Assembly: GCA_964247055.1 (NCBI GenBank)
Contig: OZ176060.1
Coordinates: forward strand, 1,426,001-1,490,000
Direction of reading: 5' to 3'
Source of the DNA: Paragordius varius
Lineage: Eukaryota; Nematomorpha
Length of the DNA stretch: 64,000 bases
The position numbers were made by a program, and so were the translations under genes. The notes below the pieces were generated by a model. It had not been told where the DNA came from. It saw nothing but the letters and a program-made list of their open reading frames with translations, and searched no databases. This document shows positions 37,112-49,229 of the stretch, piece after piece (the stretch's first letter is position 1; every line of letters begins with the position of its first letter).

Positions 37112-37490
37112 ATTAATAATGGCGATTGCTCAGACATATGCCAATTCATAAACAATAAAAAAGTTTGTTTATGTCGGAAAGGATTAAGTCTACTATCAGA
37201 TTTAAAGACATGCAATTGTAAACAGCAACAAGTCTGTCGGCCGAAATGTAGTAATAGTGTTTGCACATGCGAAAAACCTTTTTATCTAAAAAATAATGCT
37301 TGTGTTATAAATACATGTTTAACAAATATATTACAATGTGGATATAAATGCTCGAACGAATATCCTGTTTGTCAATGCAATAATAATTCAAAAAATAATT
37401 TAGAACTTTATCTTGCGGACGATCAACTGAATTGTATTCCAAATTATTGTGATGTGAGAAAATGTGCACATCAATGTGCTATGATAAATG
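37112..37490 (+). CDS. Exon 24: EGF-like modules
   Basis: Continues exon 23 as NPCKINNGDCSDICQF, with KKVCLCRKGLSLLSDLKTC, then KQQQVCRPKCSNSVCTCEK, NACVINTCLTNILQCGYKC with PVCQCNNNS and LNCIPNYCDVRKCAHQCAM. It contains no ATG-initiated long frame of its own and is easy to miss. Ends AAT G (phase 1) before a 22-nt intron. Confidence 0.87.
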
Positions 37491-37512
37491 GTTTACTTAT
37501 TTTAATAATTAG

Positions 37513-38145
37513 GTATCCCAAAGTGTTTATGCCCAGATGATCAATTTTTAGATGATGATGGTTTGACATGTATTCCGAATCCATGTACTCTAAATCGATG
37601 CAAGAACGGTAACTGTCGATTAAAAAACGACCGTCCCTATTGCCATTGTCCAACGGGGTATTTTTTTTGGCAAAATAGATGCTTAAAAGATTACTGTCAT
37701 GATGAAAAAACCCTTTGCAATCAGAAATGTTCTATGAATATTTTAACTAGTATTTCTCATAATTTAATTTTAGATAAAACATTTTGTGATTGTTATGATA
37801 ACTATAATGCAATAACTGTTGCAGGAAAAAATTATTGTGTTCGGCCGAATGAATGTAAAATTCAAGGAAAAGAATGTCAAGGAGGTTTATGTGTATTAGT
37901 TGAAAACAAAATTAATTGTTTTTGTAAACAAACTACCGGGATCAAATTGAATAGCCAAAAAAATAATTGTTTTGAAAACGCATGCGACATTTATAGTGGG
38001 GGATGTTCATCACAAAAATGCAGCGTAGACTCAAATGGAAACGTTATGTGTGATTGCGGTAAAAAGAAATATTTCCCACCTTTTGCATGCTGCGATACAG
38101 ATTCTAACAATTGTGACTGTAATACATATTACTCTAGAGATAAAC
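37513..38145 (+). CDS. Exon 25: EGF-like modules
   Basis: Join with exon 24 gives CAMINGIPKCLCPDDQFLDD. Then PNPCTLNRCKNGNCRLKND with YCHCPTGYFFWQNRC, KDYCHDEKTLCNQKCSMN, FCDCYDNYNAIT, NECKIQGKECQGGLCVLVEN with NCFCKQT, ENACDIYSGGCSSQKCSVD with VMCDCGKKKYFPPFACC and NNCDCNTYY. Ends in phase 1 (AAA C) before a 25-nt intron ending GTGTAG; the nearer AG at 38164 would create a stop. Confidence 0.87.
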
Positions 38146-38170
38146 GTAACCATTTGATTTAATAGTGTAG

Positions 38171-38335
38171 AAGATCGTTGTACTATTAATTTATGCAGGT
38201 TTCTTGATAAAGATGAACAATGTAGTCACGAATGTGTGGCAGATGACTCAGAAGTGTTTAAATGTTTATGTCCAAATAATTATGTTTTGGGAAGAGATAA
38301 TCGAACATGTTACAAAAACATTTGTGAAAATAACG
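38171..38335 (+). CDS. Exon 26: EGF module
   Basis: Reads QDRCTINLCRFLDKDEQCSH, ECVADDSEVFKCLCPNNYVL, GRDNRTC and KNICENNG. CSHEC and CLCPxxYxLxxDNRTC are LDL-receptor-style EGF. Ends in phase 1; the split glycine continues at 44104 as GGCEYRC. Confidence 0.87.
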
Positions 38336-38366
38336 GTATTAAAATGACCTTTAATTATGTCTAAAT

Positions 38367-38621
38367 CAGGGATCTAACAGATATGGCTTAACGGGCCGCA
38401 TTTTTAGCCTAGAAAATCCGGCCAGCCACATTTAATATTTATATTGGCGTTATTTATATTGCATAAATAAAACCTGTAAAATGCAAAGGCAACATAACAA
38501 TTTTCTCTGGTTTTTGCCAAAAGAATGGAAATTTAATAATAATTCAAATATCAAATATGTACGCATATTTTTGCGAATTGGATTTCTAAATTTTTCGCGG
38601 GTCGCCTGTTGGACACCCCTG
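38367..38621. mobile_element. hAT-type MITE
   Basis: Ends CAGGGATCTAACAGATATGG and (reverse complement) CAGGGGTGTCCAACAGGCGA; GGGCCGC and GCGGGTCGCC lie just inside. Flanks GTCTAAAT and GGCTAAAC agree at six of eight positions, fitting the 8-bp target duplication of hAT elements. 255 bp, non-coding, 31 nt downstream of the exon 26 donor. Confidence 0.75.
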
Positions 38622-38925
38622 GGCTAAACAAATAATTCATCAAAAATATTACATAATAATATTTTTACGTTGTTTGAAAAATTTTTTTTAGTAAATATAA
38701 CAAGTTTGAGATATTACTCATATTTGTTTATTATTACTTTTTAATTTTAGACTCGCTTTATATTCATATAAAAAAAGTTATATAAAAATATTTTTCCGGG
38801 TTTTTTATCTCATTTTAATCTATATTTGAGTTAATTTTTTTAAAATATGTTTATCAAACTCTATAGCTTTTCAACCAAAATCATTTTTGCATTTAATACT
38901 TCTACATGTATATAACTTTATAAAT

Positions 38926-39000
38926 AGATAGATAGATATTAGATATTAATACTTCTACATATATAACTTTATAATAGATAGATAGATAGATATAAGATAG
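38926..39000. repeat. GATA/TAGA microsatellite
   Basis: Short runs of TAGA repeats in two blocks separated by a duplicated TTAATACTTCTACATATATAAC-like segment of about 50 nt. Confidence 0.85.
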
Positions 39001-39007
39001 ATACACC

Positions 39008-39502
39008 ATTTTCACTTCAGGAGTGTCCCGGAAAAAAAAGTCATTGAACATTTCAAGTCGGTCTTTAAACACTTTAAGTTAATCCTTGTACACTTGAAGT
39101 TGGTCCTTAAAATTTTTAAATTTTTATTTAACCATAATTTTTGCATGTATTTTTTTATTATTTTTTTACTTAATTTTCTCTATTAATTATATATTTATTT
39201 ATTAAAAATAAAATTTTTTATTCCAAAACTTTGTTTCAAACTAATTTTTTCCAATAACAAAGTTCTTACCTTTAGTTTACAATGAAAAATTGTAAATAAA
39301 CCCAAAAAGCTTATATATTTTTTAATTACGTATTTAATTATAAATATCTAAAATAATTTAATAATAAAAAACGGTTTCTCAATGATTAAAGTTGTTATTG
39401 ATTTATGGTAAATAATAGAAAAAATCGATAAAATAGTTGAATGATTACGATTTGATTGATAAAAACAACAAAAAGGTTAAAGGGCCAACTTGAAGTGAAA
39501 TA
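39008..39502. mobile_element. Inverted-repeat MITE family 3, copy 2
   Basis: Left end ATTTTCACTTCAGGAGTGTC with internal units such as GTACACTTGAAGTTGGTCCT; right end GGCCAACTTGAAGTGAAAT. The interior resembles the 33260-33850 copy. Right arm is shorter than the left. Confidence 0.7.
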
Positions 39503-40312
39503 GATAGATGGCTGGGAATTATTCGACCAACGGTCGTTACTTGGCTTTTTTCCGTAATTAAGGCATCAAAAAATCATTTGTTCAATCAGCGACTTTTATG
39601 TTTTTAGTGTAGGTCTTGATTAATATTATTATCATAAGCTATTGCTGGACGACCAACTCTATTTTCCTTAATTGTAATCTTTGTGTAGGACCGTAGTAGT
39701 CGAGTCTACCGATCTGGATGTATTTTAATTTTGTAGGACATTTGTTTTATTAGTATGGCACAGTTCGTTTGAATATAGCATTGGTTTTAGGCTCACAATA
39801 ACACATACGTGTCAAACATGGCAAATGAGGAAGACTCAAGAAATATGTTGGACAATATAAAACTTCATTATCTAAAAGATAATTTTCTACAATAGACGAT
39901 TTAAATAAATAATACTTAAGATATATATTGGTTTTACCATAAGACGATTTAAATAAATAATTTTATTTATATTGGCTAAATATAAAAGTATGCATTTGTA
40001 ATACATGTATTCTGCATATTGTCGAGTTTGAGTTGAGTCAATATCCAAAAACTCTCGCAAGTGATCGACTTTGCAGTTATGCGCACCAGAGCGCCCACCT
40101 TCTTTTAATTGAAATGATAAGTAAACAAGTAAAGGGTGTAGCGTGGAAAGACAGTCGGCCACCTGCCGTCAAGGCATTCCCTACCCACCCGTAATACATG
40201 GGATTCAGAGCGTATAGACACAGGAGGTTGGGTTAGAGAGTATCTACATATATAATTAAATGACTTTATGATAACTGTATGTAAGCTAGTATGGTTAATA
40301 AGATATATATAT

Positions 40313-41130
40313 CATTTTCGTTTCAAGAGTGTCCTTAACTACCTCGAATTGATCTTTTAACATTTCAAGAAAGGACTTAAGCACTTCATGTTTGTCCTTG
40401 AACACTTCAAGTTGGTTCTTTAACATTTCAAGTTGGGCCTTAATTTCTTAGTTTTTCTTTAACCATAAATTTTTGTATTTTTTTATTTTACATTCAACAA
40501 TAATTGATATTACTTATACAGGGGTAAAACCGAAAGGTAAAAATTTGCCCAGACATATATGTATAGGCAAAATACAAAAGTAATGCAAAATACACCACTT
40601 TTTCTGTAAAGATGTTAAATTATATGTTAATAAAAACGTAAACCTAGGCATAGAATCAAAACACGATTTGCAAAAATGTTATAAAATAAATGGCGTTCAA
40701 GTAGTTTGATGCGGACTTTTTAGGATAGAAGCATAGATTTAAATTGGAACCGTTTCTTTCAGTAGTTTTTTAAAAATATCAATTTAAATATTGTCTAGGG
40801 TATCTAGATACCCCAATTTTAATCGAAGTATTAAATATTTATTCATCTAAAAAAGATTTATTCAAAAGCACTTTACTATTTTTTTTAAGTTTTTAATGAA
40901 AAAATGTAAATAATAAACGATAATATATATTTATTAATTACGTGTATCATAAATATTTAAAATAAATATTAAGAAATTAATAAAGATATACGGTGTCAAG
41001 ATTAAAAGTTAATATTATTTAAAGTTTATAAATTTTGAAAATAGGTTAAAAATGATAAAATAGATGAATAATATACGATTTGTTTGATAAGCTTAAAACA
41101 AAAAAGTTAAAGGACCAACTTGTTTCGCCG
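40313..41130. mobile_element. Inverted-repeat MITE family 3, copy 3
   Basis: Left end ATTTTCGTTTCAAGAGTGTC and four internal direct units (GTCCTTGAACACTTCAAGTT); the right end at about 41110 keeps only AAGGACCAACTTG. Longer than copies 1-2 because a piece of the GGGGTA-hairpin family is inserted at about 40495-40855. Confidence 0.65.
40495..40855. mobile_element. GGGGTA-hairpin element, partial copy nested in family 3 copy 3
   Basis: Shares ATAGAAGCATAGATTTAAAT, the GGGTATCTAGATACCCC hairpin and TTTTAATCGAAGTATTAAA with the 50.5-51.4 kb copy. The left terminus is missing or diverged. Confidence 0.65.
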
Positions 41131-44103
41131 TGTTAGGTATTTAAAAGCAATATTTGATTTAAATAACCGTACAAACAGCGTTATGGTCCCTACTCCTCAA
41201 CGTAATGTCAAAGGTTTCTATCGAGTCAAATGTACAGTTTATTTTAAGATTTTATCTTTGGTGCAAAGGGTTGTCCTTATTTTCTTCTAAATGAGTGGCC
41301 TTTGAGACCAATTTTGAACATATTAGACATCACAAGAGTCAGCGGTTGTACCCCTTCGTGCGACCATGTTGCAGCTGTACCTTCAACTAGGGGTTAACCC
41401 GGGATAAATAATCATTTAACCTGCTCTGAACTTAGTACCAACTTCAGCAAAAGAGATGCCGAAGATTGGTAACTAGCCCTTCTTAAATATCAGCGGCTTT
41501 GAAATTGCTTCCCGGGATGTCATTGTCCCACAATTATTAGCAAGCAGGTTCATAATTGAGTTTTTCATGGTATAAGTGTGCAATGATACATATAGAAAGC
41601 AATCCAAAATATAAACCTTAGTAATTTATTCGCTTACCATTAATAACAAATGTAAATGTTTATTATTAAATACTAACTCATTTCCAAGGAGCGATAAAAA
41701 AATAAAAATTCATATACCTGATATGATGTTATATAATATGCAACAAAACATAAATATATTTTATATATTACGTTGCTATTCAATGCATACTTATAATACT
41801 TTTCTGTTATTAATATTTTACGTGACATGTTATATACTACGTGACAAGTTTTAGACTACATGACTGTTTTATAAATGCACACTCATCATTCTCAGAAATT
41901 TGTATATGTTAATGCACGATAAAAATATATAATAAGATCCGTATACATTTCTCGGAATTAAATATAACTATAAACAACAACCTCTTTCCATTGCTTTACT
42001 GTGTTTTCCCATTATTGTGTTATAATAAATTATACCCAACTGATATTAATACCTTATTCCAGCAGATATGGGAATAAATATTAAAAACTACCGACTGTGC
42101 AATCAAACCATTTTATCTGTCAGAGCATATATCCGGCTCAAATAAAATGTCAAGGATTGTTAATCAGCCTTGCGCAACTATCAGCGGCTCCGTTGTCATC
42201 GTCTTAAAATAATTGGCAAGTGGTCTTGTCAGAGTGGGGCTACCGTAGCTTGAGTTTGAGCGCATTAGAGATTGACTGTGGCATGCATGAGATCTATACA
42301 AAATATAAAACAGAGTATATGTATTTAACGTTAATAATTTTAAAAAATGGATTTAAATTTAACGATAGATACTCATTCCCAAAAATTGATTTAAAAGTAA
42401 AAATATAGCATCAGTAGATTTCAAGAATTAAAATTTAAAATAAACTACCAACTTAACAAAGCCATTCTACTTGCTAGGTCGTCTATCTTTCTTTTTAAAC
42501 CTTTTACAGAATCTAAATTTGAGCCGCGATAAAGAGTCTACATTCTTGTATGAGTATCTTTTAAATAATACGAGAGCATTCCAGCGATTTAGAGATGTTC
42601 TTTGGCATGTCGATCACTTCATGAATATCCATATTCTGAAACTACTTATGATATCTTATAATCGATAGAGCTTTTCACCATGTGTTTTTTACCTGAAACG
42701 ATAAGTTTGCCTTTTTTGAAATAACAAAAATGCGTGCCAGTGTTCTTTTTCAGACAAATTCGATTTACTGAATGATAAAAATAAAACGTTAGTTTTTGGC
42801 AGACTGGCGTCTGTGTTACATTGATTGGCTTATTAGTCAAACCGGCAATTAAATGACCTCTGATTTATTTGAAAAATATTATTGTACCAAATTTAAGGTT
42901 TAAAATGTATTTTTATGAATAACGAAACTCTCCTGCTTTCAGAAGCAAAAAACTTGGAGGTTCGTTTAATGCAAAATACTGATTCAAAAATTAGCTGCAT
43001 TAAAAAATTTTTTTATTTGTTATGTAATATATGAAATTATTACATGAAATCATATGATGAAGTAGCCCCGAAGCGATATTATAGATAATTACTTTTATTT
43101 TGTTATTGAGTAACTTTTATTTATATATTATAAAGTGCAAATATTTTTACAAATATTGATGTCTTTATTTGTTTTATTTTTAGCTTACTCTGAATATTTA
43201 AAGAATAATAATGTATTATTTTATAATTCAAAAGTTGGTAATAAATTTATAAGTCTGAGTTTAATAAGGGACATGGCAAGCTTCCAAACTGCGAGCTCAA
43301 TTTGAAAAAATTGAAAGATTACTATATAATTAAATTGGTTAATATGTGAAAACTTTGAAAGCTAATAATATGTAATTACCCCGTTTGATCCCTGAGATAA
43401 AAAAAATTTGATGTGAATTTTACTATAATTATATTTTATTTTATCTCAAATTACAATGAATTTATATGTATAAACAGTGCAGATGCTCAGAAACTAAGAT
43501 ATGACAAAACTGATTCGTTTTAAATTTAATTTGCATAATATTACCCACATAACATTCATTAGGAATTATAACATACTTTTGATATATTTAAAGAAATATT
43601 TTAGCCATTTTGTTTCATTCATAAAATTTTTCCAATAACTACAAATCATTTATTAAAAGTTTGAGTTTATTTACCTAATATACAACTTAACCCTAAAATT
43701 TTTTTCGCTGAAAAAATATAAGAAAATCACATTGACAATATATATCAGTCAATCACATTACTTGGTTATAAATTATTATAATACCATAAATCAAATTGTT
43801 AAAAATCTTATTATATGAAAATCATGGTGAAACAAGTAGCTTCTAATCAAACACATTCCTTGTTTGCATAATATGTTATAACAGTAAATGTTTTATCTAT
43901 TACGCAAATATTACATTGATCAATAAGTCTTATTATCAAAAGATACTTATTTTAATCATTTAGGCAGAAATAGTATATTATTGGACAATATGTGATATTT
44001 CTGACTAGATAAGCATTCGTGCAGCATGAAAATAATTGAAAAAAACTTAATCTTTCGTATTTTGTTTGTTCATTTACAGAATAACCTTACTATTAATATT
44101 TAG

Positions 44104-44237
44104 GAGGCTGTGAGTACAGATGTTTTTTGGATCTTGAAACAGGCTACAAAAAATGTTTATGTCCTGAAAATAAAATACTTGCTCGGAATGGCTTAAAATG
44201 CATTATTGATCCATGCTTTAGAGAAGATGAAACTAAG
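44104..44237 (+). CDS. Exon 27: isolated EGF exon
   Basis: After TTTAG: GGCEYRCFLDLETGYKKCLC, PENKILARNGLKC, IIDPCFREDETK. With exon 26 it gives NICENNGGCEYRCF, and with exon 28 DETKICSQMC. Only 134 nt long, it lies between introns of 5.8 and 13.2 kb and has no ATG-initiated frame worth noticing. Confidence 0.88.
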
Positions 44238-44574
44238 GTTATTTAATTACTTTTAAACAATCCTTGAAATAATATATTATTATGGAGTATTACCTTAATT
44301 TTTACTAACGCGATTGCTGAATCGCATTATAAAGTAAAATAATGGTAATTAGGAAACATAAAAAGTAAAAGATTGTTGTTTAATATACTATGTTATTTTA
44401 GAGATACACCACCCCGTAAAATTTGGATGATATCATTTCTATCATTACCTTGATAAGCATTATAAAAAAATATGGTTTGACAGTATTTTGCTTAATGTTC
44501 GATATTATTAACAACTGACATAGTCATTGCTATTATAATAATTACACCATTTATGGACTAAATATAAATACAAT

Positions 44575-44990
44575 AATTGCTAAAAATTGATATTAAGAAT
44601 ATTTTTTTAATTTGTGTGGCATTTTTTATCCTTTTAAATGTTGTTTTACAAGTATAAAAAAATAACATTTACATATATATTTAAATGTACATACTTCCTT
44701 TTCGGTAGAGAGATAAAATAACATTGCAATATGTCCCCCTTACATATCTTATTAGAGAACTGGTAACATTGCATATGTTTTGTGCCTAATTCGATAATTA
44801 ATTTTTTTGATATATATTTTTTTAAGAATTAAGTTTTTATCAATTTATTAAGATATTTCAGAAAATTATAACAAAACAATAAAATATATTTGGAATTAGC
44901 ATAGATCGCTAATCAATAAAACTTGTACTATACCAATTTAAATATTATTTTGATATTGCTTACTTTTTTATGATATATTTCATCTAAAAT
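44575..44990. repeat. Family 6 repeat, single arm
   Basis: Direct match over about 410 nt to 48330-48770: TTTTTATCCTTTTAAATG, ACATTTACATATATATTTAA, CCTTTTCGGTA, ATTAGAGAACTGGTAACATT and TTGCTTACTTTTTTAT blocks in the same order. Confidence 0.7.
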
Positions 44991-45038
44991 TTGTTAAAGT
45001 GGGAAATGTCACGAAAAATGGTAAAATAATATCATATA

Positions 45039-46088
45039 CACTAGACAACAATTTTTCCCTTTTTTTAATTGCCATTCTTGTAAAATTAAAATTTATTTCA
45101 TTAAAGTACATAATTAGTATATCTGAAAAGAAAATTGGTCTAGCATGAAAGATTTTTTTTATATTAGAGTTTATTGATAATTTTTGGCCCCGATTTAACA
45201 TTAAACTCGAAATTTCAAAATTTAAAAGTTTTAAATATGAAGCCATGTATTTTATATCATTCGAAAGAGCTCAAAAAGCTGCCTCTTTTAAATGGTAGTA
45301 AGTCATTTAAGTCAATCGTATGTAAAAGTTATTTGAATTTAAATGGTCCAAATTTTTAATACTTAATTAAGTCAAGAATTTTCACAGACAAACTAATTTG
45401 AAAATCATATAATTTATTTTAATATAATTATTAGGGTTATATTAGTATTTAATTTAAAAAAAATGTTTGAAAAAGCTTTTGGTTTGCTTTTTTAATAAAA
45501 ATTATTATTAATATAAATATTTTGCCTAGTGGATACTAAAATGCATAGTTATAACTGTAAATTTTTTACATAATGGCTATAAAAGATCATAAATACCTTA
45601 AACCTTGTTATTATCTTTAAAATTTCGAAATTATCAGCCTCGCAAAGAAAATAAATTAATATTGATGAGATGGTAATTTTTAAAAACAAAAAACTTAAAA
45701 ATGGCTGTTTTGAGTGACATAAAAGCAATAAATTATTTTCATCCATTAGTTTCAAAAATATAATAATTAAAAAAAGTGCCCTCGCTTCGCGCGTTCGCTG
45801 CTCTTTGTGTTCAATAATAACTGTCGATGTAATACATATTAGTATGCATTTTAAAGATTTTTATTACTCTTTCGAATGATATATTACAAAAGGGCATTAC
45901 TTGTGTATTTTCAAAAAAAATCATTTTTTTAGTAAATTTTTGATAAAGAGGGCGCATAATTAAAAAAATCAAATTATACAAAATTCTTCCAACGGGTTAT
46001 AATTTTTATTTCGGATTTACTGTTAGAATGATACTAAATATCAGAAAATGCAAAAAACTCGAGTGGCAAAAAAATTTGTTGTCCAGTG
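45039..46088. mobile_element. CACTA-like non-autonomous element, copy C
   Basis: Starts CACTAGACAACAATTTTT and ends AAAAATTTGTTGTCCAGTG; flanking trinucleotide ATA on both sides is a clean 3-bp target duplication. 1,050 bp. Same internal order as copies A and B, including a shortened ORF beginning MKPCILYHSKELKK. Confidence 0.85.
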
Positions 46089-46484
46089 ATATTTATTTAA
46101 AATTATTTTATGGTTCTAGTGAATCATATTTCCTGTTTCGGCCCTGTTTAGTGATGATCATTGACTTTTCTCGCATAAACATTTGTCGTAATTTATTTAT
46201 GCTTGATTTTGACATATCTAAGAAATCACAGAACCATCGACTTGGTTTTTCATTGTGTTATGGAAAAAAGTGGATGGCTTTCTTACACCAATACTTTCCT
46301 AAAATGACGATTAAAAAATTCTTTTTTTGATCTCTGGAGTCTGGGTTATTAATGTGTTCCCATAGTTTGAATCTGATGTTGATGGCAAACTTTCATCTAT
46401 ACTATCTTCTTCAAAAAGGCTATACATTAATTCTAAATAAATTCTTAATAATTTGATAAAAACTTAATATTTTATAAAAAAAAC

Positions 46485-47470
46485 TAGCGTAAATCTCGTG
46501 CTACGCAGCCCGAGGAAGTCCTTTGGACTTCTGGGGAGGGGGGGGGGCATTTTTGAATTTATAAGCAATGGTATGCGGCACGAAGTTTTAAAATGATTCA
46601 CATAGTCTCATATTCTAAAATTTGGCTCCAAAGGCATGCTATATCGATATGATGGCGCAGTTATAGGCGGGCCCCCTACCCAGAGGCCATTATAATAATG
46701 TAGTTAGATAAAATATTTTGTCTTTATACCTGGAATAATCGTTCATTCATGGAAGAATGGCTTCAAAACTAAATAATAGTTCAATGATAGCGCATTTTTT
46801 TGGGCGTAAAAGGCCTATTTAACGGCTAATTCAAAATCCGCTCGACTAAAATTTTTGACTTTTTAGGGTAATACTTTAAGCAGCTATTGAACTCCTATGG
46901 CCTGATAGGTTTTCTGAAATTTAGCCCCAAAAGCACGCCATTTCGATATGATGGGTCAATTTTCCGCGGGTAGCTTTTTACTCAGCAGCTATCATCAAAG
47001 AAATGCTTGACTAAAATTTTTGACTTTTATCAGGAAATACGTGGAACCAATTAAATTTTTACGGTTTCATACCTAGGGCCAAAAATAGATGTAAATAATT
47101 ATTTTTGTGGACTTTAAAAAAATGGCATTTCACGGGGGGAGCGGGTAAAAAGAGGACCTAAATTAAAAAAGCAAGACGACTATGTTCGGCGCAATCGAAA
47201 ATAAGAAAACAAAAATCATATTTGAAATTGAATGATCCAACACGTTCTCCAGAAAATTGTCTCAAAGACACGATTTTTGTGAACTTCTATTTTCAAAAAA
47301 AAACCGTTTACACGAGGTGGGCCCGAACTGGGGGCCTATTTCAAAAAAAGGGAGAAGCTATTGTCGGGGCATTCATTAATGATTATATATTTTCGATGTT
47401 TGGATTTGAATGGGTCTACCGGTTTTCCGGTACCAGATTACAAAGCCAGCATTTTCCATTTTTATAAATG
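46485..47470. repeat. Dispersed repeat family 5, copy 2
   Basis: Left end ACTAGCGTAAATCTCGTG; right end AGCCAGCATTTTCCATTTTT. Internally GCCTATTTAACGGCTAATTC, ACCGGTTTTCCGGTACC and the CAATCGAAAATAAGA region match, mostly inverted, the 15.5-kb copy. A poly-G run of nine sits at about 46540. The plus frame 47222-47467 has no recognisable domain. Confidence 0.6.
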
Positions 47471-47562
47471 TGTAGATTATATATCAAACTTATAAATTAA
47501 TTATCAAAGTATGCACAACACATAAGATATCGATTAATACCTAATTTTATAAAAAAAATGTT

Positions 47563-48602
47563 ATATCAAACCTAAAAAATTAATTATCGAAGTAGGCAAA
47601 ACACATATGCGATGTTACCAGTTCTCTAATGAGATATGTAGCGAGAAGGGGAACATATTGCAAGGTTAATATTGTATCTTTCATATATGTGTACCGAAAA
47701 GGGACATGTATGTACATTTAAATATATATATAAATGTTATTTTTTATATGCTTGTAAAACAACTTTTTAAAGGATAAAAAAATGCCACACAAATTGAAAA
47801 AAAATAGTTTTAATATTAATTTTTAGCTACTGTAATTAGCGCTAATGCTTATTTAATTTTTAAGGATCATTTAACCATTTTTTATAAAATTAAAAAATAT
47901 TGGTGAACTTTTCTGTAGCAATATGCATATACTGCTTTGAACAATTATACAAAAATATAGTAGTATGTTAAATTATTAATAAACATGTACTATAAAAAAC
48001 ATTATAAATAAAATTTAGAGAATCAGGCATATGTTAAGAAACTTATTATTAAGCTTTATAAACAATCTTAAGGACAAATTTGCTTAATCAAATGTATTAA
48101 GGTAAATAATTTCATGCACTAATAAAATGGCAAATACAACAATTTGTAAAAAGAAAGCGAGGTAAACAGGATGTTAAAAAGCTGTGCTAAGAGGCACAAC
48201 ACTATTTATATACATAATACTATAGTGTTAAATACTCTCTATTTTTTATTATACTGCATGACATTTTTTATTTTATTTAGTTGCCTCAGTGGTATATCAA
48301 TAATTACTTGTACATATATATACAGTATGTACAGTAATTGTTATAATTTAATATTAAAAATATTTTAATCCATGTGCATTTTTTTATCCTTTTAAAAGAT
48401 GTTTTACAAGCATATAAAAAATAACATTTACATATATATTTAAATGTACATACATGTCCCTTTTCGGTACACATATATGAAAGATACAATATTAACCTTG
48501 CAATATGTTCCCCTTCTCGCTACATATCTCATTAGAGAAATGGTAACATTGCATATGTGTTGTGCCTACATCATTAAATAATTTTTTAGGTTTTATATAT
48601 AT
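47563..48602. repeat. Family 6 inverted repeat (two arms of about 260 nt)
   Basis: Left arm 47563-47826 and right arm 48346-48602 are reverse complements with few differences (for example TACCGAAAAGGGACATGTAT and ATACATGTCCCTTTTCGGTA). The 520-nt spacer is A+T-rich. A transcript would fold into a long hairpin. Right-arm sequence recurs at 44575 and a short piece at about 52260-52310. Confidence 0.8.
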
Positions 48603-48774
48603 AATTTTTTTATCAAAAATTAAGAAGATATTTCACATCACTGATATAGACTATAAAAAAATATTTGAAATAACATATAAATCGCTTATGTGCGTAATAA
48701 ATCTTGTATTATACATTAAATATTGATTTGATTTTGCTGACTTTTTTATCATTTTAGGAATATTTTCAATATAT

Positions 48775-49060
48775 AAATAGCCCAAACTCATATAGTTAGG
48801 GTTTCTATAAAATTTCAAGTCAAAAGATGGCGTTTTCTTTTATCAAACTTAACAGACAAAATAAATTTGAAACTATATTAAAATAATTTATTATTTACTA
48901 TCTAAACTCACTATTAAAAACTTAACATTCATATTTTATTGAGTAAAAAATACTTATATATCAAAATAAAACCAAAAATATTGTTTTTTATTTTTGCATT
49001 TTTTTGTCATCTGGTTTATGAGTATATAAAAAATTTATACTGTTTTATTTTGGATTCCTA
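48775..49060. repeat. Dispersed repeat family 8, copy 2
   Basis: Carries ATATAGTTAGGGTTTCTATA and ATCTGGTTTATGAGTATAT, the reverse complements of blocks in 23830-24420; GTCATCTGGTTT also occurs inverted in 61860. Confidence 0.55.
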
Positions 49061-49229
49061 CATGATTAAGAATTATTAAGTATATAATTTATGATAGGAT
49101 TCAAAAGTAATGGAATATCAACCAACAATCATTACAATTTCCTGTAACAAATCTGTTTTATGATAAATTATACGTTTAATATAACCCTATTAAATGTTTT
49201 TTTTGAAAAAAATAACCAAAATATATTTA

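Larger units (their letters stand above)
38336..44103 (+). other. Long intron (5.8 kb) inside an EGF module
   Basis: Contains a hAT MITE (38367-38621), a GATA-type microsatellite (38926-39000), two family 3 MITEs (39008-39502, 40313-41130, the latter with a nested GGGGTA-hairpin piece), and less A+T-rich unclassified stretches at about 39505-40260 and 41130-42250. The minus-strand frame 39887-40162 has no recognisable domain. 42850-44080 is A+T-rich and empty. Confidence 0.7.

Noticed and set aside
39887-40162. 91-codon minus-strand frame as a gene
   Set aside because: No recognisable domain and it overlaps a mosaic of repeats; left as unclassified insert.
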